From the NCBI RefSeq assembly GCF_000003815.2, contig NC_049980.1, positions 2,161,182 through 2,225,181 of the forward strand: a stretch of 64,000 nucleotides of DNA, read 5' to 3'. The first letter of the stretch is position 1. Each line of letters begins with the position of its first letter. Positions 54,801 to 64,000 of the stretch are shown piece by piece. The position numbers and the translations under genes are program-made. The notes beneath the pieces were generated by a model that saw nothing but the letters and a program-made list of their open reading frames with translations, was not told the DNA's origin and did no database searches. The stretch comes from Branchiostoma floridae. Its lineage: Eukaryota; Chordata; Leptocardii; Amphioxiformes; Branchiostomatidae.

Positions 54801-57800
54801 TCTTACTCTCCTCATTCATCAGAGCCAAGAAGGCTTCTAACTCATCACATCCCCCGTTAACCTTCTGCTGTTCCCCACCTGCAGCCTTCACCTGGTCTTC
54901 TTCGTCAGAACTGAACAGCAGGTCATCAATGTCAGTCACTGGAACATCCCGACTCTCCTCAACATCTGGGTAGCCTCCGTTGTGCTGCTGCACTGCCTGA
55001 CTTTTCCTGAGGATGGCGAGCGTGACGTCCTGTGCGGGCAGGTTCAGTGCCTGCAGGACCTCCAGGTGTGGCCTGTTTTTCAGGCAGTGTCCGTTGATGG
55101 CAGCGATGCAGTCTCCAACAACCACCTGTCCGCTCCTGGCACAGACGCTCCCATTGCTCACCTTCTGCACCTGTGGAAAGTCGCATAGAATTTGTTACAT
55201 ATAATTCCAGGTTCTCAAAATCATTAAAAAAAAATTTTGTCATCTTGTACGATTTTCCATCCTTCAAATTTGGACATTTTTGTATCTATATCTTTGTTTG
55301 TTGATAGAATAGTCTCAAAATCTGTCCATCATACAGATTTACATGTGCCCAACAACATGCTGGGTGCTCAGGTTTTTGTCCTGATATATTCTCCCCCTGG
55401 TACTAGAGTATTTGTAAATCAAGTCACAGCTGCTATGCTTGTTGGATACGCAGGTTGACAGTTCATACACCATTATAAATACTTGACTGCAACTACATTA
55501 TACGATGCAAACTCCAAGTTACCTCGCTGTAGTAAGTTACATGAGTGCAGACAACCTACAGTTACTATATTTCCTTGACAGTAATTAGGATTTTTCTTCT
55601 TCTATGATTTCCTACTGGTGTAAGAGAATTTGCCCTTTCAGACTAAAAACAGAATATGTTACTTCTGATAGCGTGTAATCTTTACTACTAAAAAGCTAGT
55701 CATCCGTTAGAGTCAGTGATCCCAGACTTCACAGGTCTGTCATAAAATGCCACATTTCACTCACAAGGACGTATTGATGGATAGTTCCAATCACAGGGGC
55801 CATGAAAACCACCCATCCATTTATACACCAATAAAACCAGACCATGGGACAAAAGGGATGCAATATATCTCACTGGTAGTAAAACTGTTACCAACTCTGA
55901 GACTTGCATGAAATGGGATGTACATTGCTGAAGCCCTAGTCTCGAGGGCAGGAACATTTTTCCTACAAGCAGTGCATTGTGCAATTCTATTTTAGGAAGC
56001 AAGTACCTAAAGCAACAGTCATTTGTAACATTAGGTAGAAACAATAAACTATGCAGGAGGAAAATCCTGGCCACCTTTCATCCATCATGTTTTTACCAGA
56101 CATGCCTTTGGAAATTAATTGTTTGCCTTGACTGTGATACATAGTCTATGAGAAATGTTGGCATGTTAACTTTTCACTGCTGTGTACATTCAAGTTTTCA
56201 TCATTTCCCCAGCTGCATAACCCTATAATCACATCAATGCAAATTTGGCTGCCTCATCAGGGTTAACCAATGCCAGCTTTAAACCTTAGCTTGTGGGAAT
56301 CTACCAAAACATGTTTACAGTATATGATTTATTAATACACTGGTCTAGAGTTAACAGAGGTGGGAGGGGCTGTTCAGTTGTTCTGTTAACACTTAAAGCA
56401 TGACCCACACAGGATGAGCATGGCAGAAAAATACTGTTGGGGCAAACTCAAAGCAATTAAAAGTTTGTTGTGGAATGATCTGAATGTGTGTGTACTGCAC
56501 ATGTGTCAGGAAGCTGTGTCCTCCTTACACACAAACATAACAGGACAGTGGCGTTGGCAAACACATGGGTGCAGCATGGGTTGTTTAAGAAAATTTGCCT
56601 GACATCTTGTGAAAAAAGTGTGATGTTGTCATTGCATCATCTTCAAATTATTATCTCCCTGTCTGCCTGTGTTTCTGGATTTTTGTAGTCAAGAACCTCT
56701 GGATGGATTACAATGATATTTGGTATGTGGGTATGTGTTAGGGAGATAGATGTCAAGGTCAATTTTAGGCCCCCTGGTATGGGACCTTGGTACTGCAGCA
56801 GAAATTCCCTTTTTTTAGTATCTTTTGACCTGGATGTGCAATGGTCTTAATCTTCAGATAGCTTATGATGCAAAAAACATGTGTATTTTGGGGTCCCCTA
56901 TGCTAGCAGGTTGCTCTGGAACTGCAGGGGCATTTTTGTCAAAATCTTCTAAGGAGGATGACTGACCAAGAGAAACAAAAATCTAGCTGTTATTTGGTAT
57001 GTTTGTATGTACGTAGCTAAGACAGAGCTACGCACAAAATTAAGTGCAAATAATGCAAACTAGCACCTCATTTGTATATTTAATGAGTAAAATCTACATT
57101 ATATTAGATTTTGTAGTATTTTCCTTTATGGGACTCAAATACCTGACAGGTAATATATGTAGTTTGTGGCAAGTAGAACATTCACAAATACATCACTAAT
57201 TTGTAAATAAATATAAAAGTACCATAATTCATCTAAGTGGCAAATGATTGGACAATCAACATTGTGACTGGTGTAAGTTATTTAAAGGTGTATACGCAAC
57301 CAAGCATAGATTAAATCAGAATATTTTTTCTTACTAGTCTTTTCTGTTTGACAGAGATCAAAGGACGAGGGACACGATGTCACCAGATTATTGGATAAAA
57401 GTAGTAAAACAAACTGCAGATTGTTCAATCAACAGCTTCAAACAAACATCAGTCTGATAGTACGTTTAACAGCCAGACATGGTATGGACGAGTACAGTAC
57501 AGTGCAAATTCAGTTTCTTCACTGTGATGATTTCTAAACTTTTAGCGTTTGTCTTCAAGTCTGTCTATCAGCATTGTAGATAAGATTGGAAAAAAACAGA
57601 ACCAAGATAGCTGTAAAAATTAAGGTTATGACTAATACTTATCAGATATTTTAGCATGTTAATCATTTTCACCTACTTGTATATACTTTGATGTCAGATA
57701 GTCTATGAATGAATGTGTTATTCTAGTCTAAGACATTACACATTTATCAGGCACATCTTCGATGGTTGTTGGAGAAAGGAAATATTGACAGTATCGTATC

Positions 57801-60800
57801 AAAAATGTATCTAACATCCCTACCTGGTGATATCCTGTGGTCGGTCCATCACAGGCGGCAATGCTGAGTCCCATGCTGGTGCTGTTCCTCTTATGGATTT
57901 GCACAACTTTCAAATCATATCCCTCAGGCACATGTACAACGTCTGTATCCGCACTTATCTGCTGAGGACCTGTCCTGTCATCATTACCATCATCCGTAGG
58001 AACACTGCCAGAATGATGTGACTTGATCGAGTCTGCCGTTTCGGATCTGGAGACGTTACCGGACTCGAAGGCATTCTGTCGTGTCAGGGGGTTTGTTGGG
58101 GAGGAAACCTCCCGAGTTCTGTCCGTCTCATCCTGGGAACTGGACTCTGAGCTTCCCGCGCCGCGCACGTTCCTCGCAACGATCGTAGTCACCGTGTCAG
58201 GTAACTCCTGAAACAGTGCGATGGCCTCGTTCTGGGTCATGTCTCGTAGCATCTGCCCGTTGATTGACAGGATCTCGTCCCCGTGTCGCAGCCCCCCACT
58301 ACCGCCGTGCGCGCGGTCTGCCGCCCCTCCTGCCGTCACGCACCGCACGAACACACCTTCGATGGGCTCCTCTGGGTCAGAATTCCCCACAACATTCAGT
58401 TCCATCCCGAGCTTCTCCCCTCGTCGCCGGTGGATAGCCAGCATCTCTACCACACCCTGCTCCAAGTCATCATCCAACAGCTCCTCCCCTAACGACCTGT
58501 CAGTCCCCCGGCCTGACATGCTGACAGGTTTGCCTTGTCTGTTGTGAACTTGTGGCTCTATCTGTGTCCACTGCTGACCTGATGTTTGCTCCGTGTCAAC
58601 TGGAACTATCCCGGAGGACACATGCTGCTCACTGCAGAGCTCCTCGGCTATTCCATACGGTCTTCTCTCCTTTGGGTTTTGGCTTTGCTCCCCGATCTCG
58701 AAGTCAATCCCATTTAAGTCCAAATCCTCCCCGAATTCCATGGCATCATGCCCGTGTGTTGGTGTTACCGTTGCAGGGTGGTCCAAACAGGCCTGCTTCT
58801 TGGGTAGGGGCAAGCGCGGCTCCTTTTTTGGCGTGTTCTCATCTATGTACTCGGGCTCAGCAAAGGAAACTTTTTTCTGCCGGGGGGATAGCACCCTGTC
58901 GTGTCTTAAGACTCCTCGGGGCGTGTCTGAGTCCTCGGGTTTGTAGAGGTGGTCTTCCTGGAGGGAGGATCCCAGGATCTGTGCCAGCTCTGTCTCAGTA
59001 GTGGGTGAATCCTGCAGAGGGCACAGTGGGACACTCAGAGTACATCAACAATCATCCCATCAACTAAACACCTAATCAACTAGTTCTGAGACACAACTGT
59101 TACTGTAACAGTAAATCCTTAGTACCTCTGAGGTTAATAAGACTGTGATTGCTTGGCAGACTCTCAGATTTCGGGATCCTATAAAATGTTAAATTCCATG
59201 ATGTAAAAGATTGATACAATCAAGTCAGAAGAGATGGCTGATATATCAATGAACTGATTTTTTCCTGTCCTGGTAAGAATTGGGCTGACTGTACTCACTG
59301 GCTGGGGACAGATGATCCTTTGTTATATAAGACCCTTAAGATGATCCTGTGTTAACTAATAAGACCTATGGCAGGATGATGACATTGGGATTAGGGCTAC
59401 ATGAGTTACCTCCAGCTGGGGATCTAATTTAGAGCATCGGATGAACACGAAGTATAGTAACTAGATTATGTGCAGGCTGTTAAATCAAAGTGGACGTTAC
59501 TCAATTGTTTTAGCTGAAGGCTGCTTTAACTTTATTTTGACAACGGTACTGCATCTCAGAATTCAAGCAAATCAGTTTCCTTTCTTAATAAGCCTATCTG
59601 CTAAGAAATTGTTCTCTTTAAATGGCAGGAACAGATCTTAAGAAATGAAACATTGGTTGGTATACATCACATAAAGAATATTAATGCATGGTCGATTAAA
59701 GATACAGAAAAATAATTATGTTACAGAATGTTCAACAACATCACACCAAGAACGTGTGACTACCTGCATGCACGGCTCCCAACCTGAGAGAAAGCTAAGA
59801 AAGCACCAGATCCCGTCAGCCTGGCTGAGAATGGCAGGAATGGAGCAGCACACCAGGATCAAAGCTGTGTCTTTATTTACTCCAGGTTGACACAAGTCTG
59901 GCAGCCAGCCTGGCTAACAACACCACAGATACTGTACAGACCAACACGGAGACACAGACACAGACAGGACACAAACTCAGCACAGATACTTAGGTCCACT
60001 GGTGAGCAGGAAAGAATATTACGGAAAGCGCTCACTGATTTGATAAATATCAGACTGCCAAACAAAAGATCACAGACAGCAGAAACCACAGTTAAGATAT
60101 GGACAGGAATTACAACCCTAAAAACCTCATGAATCACAGTGATGTTTTAGCTTGTAAACATAGGAGATATTAGGACAATCTGAAGCATCATCCTTATAGA
60201 AAATAACTCTACTAGCTAAACGATTAACCTTATATATCTACCAGGTATCCAAAATTACACAGTCTTGAGAACATCTTACCTCTTAAAACAACACCTGCTG
60301 GGACATACTTTTCACTAATTTTCCTGTCAACCAGTCAAAATCAATACAGCCCGCTTATTGACAAAGAGCTCTGTAGTTGACGTAAATTGTACAAAGACTG
60401 TAGTGGGTTACTGACATGAATAATTGATACCTGTGTCTGTTCTGTACATGTGTGTAATGACTTAGGGTATTCTACACATTCATTGTCTCTTTCATCTGTC
60501 AAGGAATCCACTCTTAAGCAATGTCACGTGGTTCCGCATTTATAAATCCTAAATTTGAAAGCAATTCATTAATCTTGCTGACATGAATTAAAGTTGAAAC
60601 ATGCTGTCTTTCAAGGGAGTATCATTTACCATATCCGATCAGAATACTACCAGATTGCAATACATACAGACTGCACATAGTAACTATAGTTGATGTGCAA
60701 TGCTCCAGTGATTGAAAGTGCCACAGACTTAGAAATGGGCCCATAATGATGCCCTGAGGCACACTCAATGTCAGCAGCAGTAATTGATGGGGAAAACTTA

Positions 60801-63800
60801 TCCCTCCCATAGGAGCCAATATTGAACTCGTCTGCAGTATGTCTCTACAACAGATAATCAATGGGCCGATGAAAGTGAGGAGAATGAGAGAAACTGTGCC
60901 AAACCAAGGGAAAAAAACATCTGACAGTGTGCAAAATCCTACTGTGTAGTGATAGAATGTACATGTACATTTGAATGATGTGAGCAACAGGCATTGCCGT
61001 AAAATGAATTTCAGCATCAAAGCAAAATATGGCTTCAGAAAAAAGAAAAGGAGACAAGAATCACTACACTCGTGTGATATTTTTGACATGTTCAATCAAT
61101 TTCAGCTGTAGAAATTTGGATAAGACAAGGAGGCTTGAAGCACAAAGTATGAATTTCGTTTTAAGCCATCAAAATGAAGGTGAAATAATGTCCATGCTAC
61201 TTACAACAATCAAATGAAAGAACAGTCATAGTCCATAATTTGTTCCACAAAAGAAAGGCATCTACATGAATAGCATTTAGTACCTGAACTTCCAGGTAAA
61301 TCATTCCATTATATGAGGGCAGGTGTCTTCCATCCCTTAGACCTACTGCAATAATTAGATTATCCTATTTTGAAATATGATGCTACATGACGGACCACTC
61401 TGCTATGAAGACCGATAGAGTTTCTGAAGGACCAGACGAGGCCTCTGGGGAGGGATTTGATCCCAATCTCCTTTCAGAATCATGCAGAGTATCAGATACT
61501 TCAGCAGGGTTTAGTTAGGTCAATAGCCACTTAACCTGGCATTGTTCCCCTGTGCATCAGGCTGTACATGTACAGGGCAGGGAAATTACATTAGAAACAC
61601 TCCATGATCCTCTTCATATACTGTCTGCAGGGAAAATGGGTAGAGTTAACTTATGATGCAAGACATCCGTTAATGACTTTTGTAAAATTGGTTGAGGTAT
61701 GAAAATAGAGAACTTAACATTCCATGACCTCAATTACAAGAAACTGATGATATACATTGATGAAGGTCAGACAGCAATAGGGTAAGAAACTGGGTATGAT
61801 TTTGGAAACTGTTAGATGTTTGAAACAGCACTAGGTACCTGCTGCCTTCGGTCAGTGACTTCTCAAGGGGCAAGATCCCAAAGGCTGCATTCCACTGGCT
61901 ATGCATGGGAGGGATAGATCCCAAGTACCGGGAAATTCAACATATAGCACTCCTTTCCCTGTTGAAGGTGCAGATATATTGCCTCTCCAGTAGGTTCACA
62001 TTCTAAGGTGTCTGTGGATTCGAGATTGAAATCATTCCTTGGCTTTGTCCTCTTTTTGTTTCCTATCCAACTGATCAACTAGCCTGAGTGCCAGCCTCTG
62101 TACTGACTGCTGGCTCAATCCTTTTGTTTGCTAAGTTTAATACTAAGATCTTACTCACCAAAGACACTGACCAAAGACAGAGGATGTTGTCTGAAATGTC
62201 TCACAATTTCTAAGTCCAGTTGAGTAACTATTAGTTGGCACAGCTTAGCTTCTGAACTTCTCCACAACAAGTTGTAGAAATCCAAGCCAAAATGAGAATG
62301 ATTGCTAATGGAGCACTGAGCATTCATCTCTTGGTTGGAAATCTATGGAGTCCTCTGACAAATCATGCAACCTATAGTTACAATGTATTTCAAGTGTCTA
62401 CTATAATTATTTTCCAACAAGCCATGGAGTGTGGCCAGAGGTGGAAATAGGAGCATTGCTATCAAATACACATGCCACAATACACATCCAAGATAGCTGA
62501 CTGTGAGCAACACACAGTGGTAAAGACTAATTTGTTCCAGGCTGCCCCCCCCTCCTGGGACCCCATACTAAGCCCTGTTAATCCCACATTATCACCTCCT
62601 ATAACACAATTACACGCCTTCACTAACCAAATCTACTCAAACCTCTCACAGCAGCCCTGTAAATATTTGATGGCCACTAAAAGCATTTAGAAGGCATCCC
62701 TTTATACCAATTGAGTATTTTCTAGCAGATTGTTTTCAAGTTAAAAGTCCCTTACAGAGGAGGGACCATTATAGTACTTGTAAATAGAAAGTGCACAGGA
62801 AGTTTAGTGTGTAGCAAAAAAACATACAGTGACTATCAAATTATTACTACCCAATTCATTTTTTTGTATGCCAACAAAATGTCCTTACAAAATGATAACA
62901 GCATAACTGTTGACTTTCATCTCCATCTACTTCTACTTACCTAAGTGGCTTGGGAATCCAAGAAGTTGAAGAATGAGTCTTATTTTTCTGAATGGTAATA
63001 CTAGAAATTCCATTGATTTTTGTACCCAATTGCTCATATGACCCTGCCAAAGTCCATATAAACAGTTTGACCCCTAGGCCCTACTGAAGTCTTATCAGAA
63101 TTAAGACCTTCAATCCTCTTGTTTTGCAAACAAACACAGTGTGAAAGAGGTTCTTGTCAGGAGAGCCCTGTAGGAAGGCTCTTCTTCACCCCAACATTTC
63201 TGGTATAAAGTTACGGGGAGTGTTTCACAAACAAACCCCTTTGAACTGAACAAGGGGCTCTAGTGTTTCCCAACAGAATTGCGCCCAACAAAACCACTTC
63301 AAACCCACAGCATGCCTGCCCCAGCCGGCCAGCCTCCCACCTGTAGGATTTTCCCCACAACTTTTCCATAACTGATGTTTGTATTCTACTAAATACCAGT
63401 GAGACCTTGGATCAGCCTTTAGTAGTATTGACTGCAAGCACACAACATGTGTCGTCACAACACTGCAGAAATTCCATTGTACACTTAGCCATTTGTCAAA
63501 CGCTTGCACTGGCTGGGCCTGCTGTCCTATCTTCTCTCTAGGGATTTTTCTACAGTCAACCCTGTGCAAGTGACCACTCCAGCAGCGCATTAAAGAACCA
63601 CCTGGCCAATGTGACCACTTTTAGATGGTCCCTTAGATAATTTTTGCCATCTATATTATTAAGAATAACTATCTATAGTGACCATCTCTCCACATAGACA
63701 AGATTTTATCGCTCCCCAGTTTTGACAGTAAATCACAGACATTGACCCAGTATTGGTATATGTTCTACAAGCAAATGCATTGCAATGGAAATAAAATAAT

Positions 63801-63928
63801 ACAAGAAATACCCTTACTCAGTACCTAATGTAAACTCAGGCTTACCCTGTTCGAGGTCTCCTCCAGGATGCGGCGCAGTGGTCCTGACAGCGCTGCTGGC
63901 TCGTCCGAAGCGGCAACCTGCTGGCCAG
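48818..63928 (-). CDS. PDZD2: Multi-PDZ scaffold, PDZD2/pro-IL16-like (5' end outside window)
   Basis: Exons in reading order: 63928-63846, 59012-57824, 55170-50452, 50076-49842, 49613-49323, 48975-48818 (TGA at 48820-48818). About 2200 residues are visible. Four PDZ domains occur. PDZ-a ([17 protein letters not shown]) is in exon 2. PDZ-b ([18 protein letters not shown]) spans exons 2-3. PDZ-c ([18 protein letters not shown]) spans exons 3-4. PDZ-d ([29 protein letters not shown]) spans exons 5-6 and ends the protein. About 1400 low-complexity Ser/Pro-rich residues separate PDZ-b and PDZ-c. Two PDZ, a long disordered region and two terminal PDZ is the layout of PDZD2 (its PDZ3-6) and pro-IL16. 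PDZ-d is closest to the C-terminal PDZ of those two. Likely a single ancestor-type gene of both, an intracellular scaffold. Confidence 0.8.
50452..55170 (-). CDS. PDZD2: 4.7-kb exon of the PDZ scaffold (disordered linker)
   Basis: An open exon of 1573 codons, phase 0 at both ends, acceptor CTTTCCACAG and donor ACG|GTGAGT. It starts inside PDZ-b (VQKVSNGSV) and ends inside PDZ-c (QENKQVT). Between them are acidic runs ([11 protein letters not shown]), SH3-type proline patches ([29 protein letters not shown]) and many Ser-rich phosphorylation-type segments. A giant exon at this place is also typical of vertebrate PDZD2. Confidence 0.8.
55171..57823 (-). other. Intron of the PDZ gene with one interspersed repeat
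   Basis: No exon is needed here: the flanking exons join in phase 0 inside PDZ-b. About 56640-57290 belongs to the hairpin-ended repeat family described elsewhere (CTGGATGGATTACAATG, TTTGGTATGTGGGTA, GGCCCCCTGGT). Confidence 0.6.
57824..59012 (-). CDS. PDZD2: PDZ scaffold exon with PDZ-a and first half of PDZ-b
   Basis: Ends GYHQ|GTAGGG in phase 0, joining VQKVSNG. PDZ-a lies at about 58480-58180 and PDZ-b starts near 57930. At the 5' end, the plausible reading [11 protein letters not shown] runs into LGSSLQEDH only if one base near 58981 is removed. As given, the two stretches are in different frames (see findings). Confidence 0.7.
59013..63845 (-). other. Large PDZ-gene intron, nothing else recognised
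   Basis: No ORF or exon in this 4.8-kb stretch resembles a known domain. Near 63540-63720, motifs such as CTATAGTGACCA match a short repeat also at 9037-9075. Confidence 0.5.
63846..63928 (-). CDS. PDZD2: Most 5' visible exon of the PDZ scaffold
   Basis: Acceptor ATTATCTCGTCAG and donor ACAGG|GTAAGC bound 83 bases. In the favoured frame it reads [20 protein letters not shown]. Short and without a domain, so support is moderate. Confidence 0.5.
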
Positions 63929-64000
63929 CTGACGAGATAATGGAGGGCAGGTGTCAGGTTACGTTACAGTTCCACCCCGTGGTGCTGATCAATATTTGAA

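Noticed and set aside
50489..54973. Several plus-strand frames of 60-217 residues
   Set aside because: They are opposite the 4.7-kb PDZ-gene exon, which has intact phase-0 splice sites and PDZ domains.

Overview
The window is animal DNA, most likely from a cephalochordate (amphioxus, Branchiostoma-like). That is an inference. The genes are split into many exons with GT-AG introns. One gene is a pre-vertebrate-type relative of both PDZD2 and pro-IL16. Another is a GH81 glucanase, unusual for a chordate. The window also holds two diverged copies of one locus that differ mainly by transposon insertions, as expected when two haplotypes of a very heterozygous animal are both kept in an assembly.

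Layout. (1) 1-28668 holds a locus twice. Copy 1 runs from about 2644 to 19441 and copy 2 from 19542 to 28668, with a 100-N gap between them. Each copy carries a minus-strand gene for a type II membrane protein (short collagen-like exon, transmembrane exon, long coiled-coil exon and, in copy 1 only, a Link-domain exon). About 2 kb away in each copy, on the plus strand, is the signal-peptide exon of the GH81 gene. A further fragment, 1-1121, nearly duplicates 2744-3864 and ends at another 100-N gap. The copies differ by several cleanly bounded mobile-element insertions and by one inverted segment. (2) 27644-46147 (+) is a complete 19-exon GH81 endo-beta-1,3-glucanase gene. All phases agree and give 1193 residues. 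Its introns are full of minisatellites, and several are built from partial copies of the neighbouring exon. (3) 48818-63928 (-) is the 3' part of a multi-PDZ scaffold gene, convergent with the GH81 gene, with one 4.7-kb exon. Its 5' end lies beyond the window.

The genes have no obvious joint pathway. The GH81 enzyme is predicted to be secreted and to cut beta-1,3-glucan (algal or fungal food, or microbial cell walls). The Link/coiled-coil protein looks like a cell-surface glycosaminoglycan-binding receptor. The PDZ protein is an intracellular scaffold. The most notable signals are the GH81 gene with three extra modules inserted in its N-terminal domain, the repeated exon fragments in its introns, an insertion that copied a splice donor, and transposon boundaries exposed by comparing the two copies.
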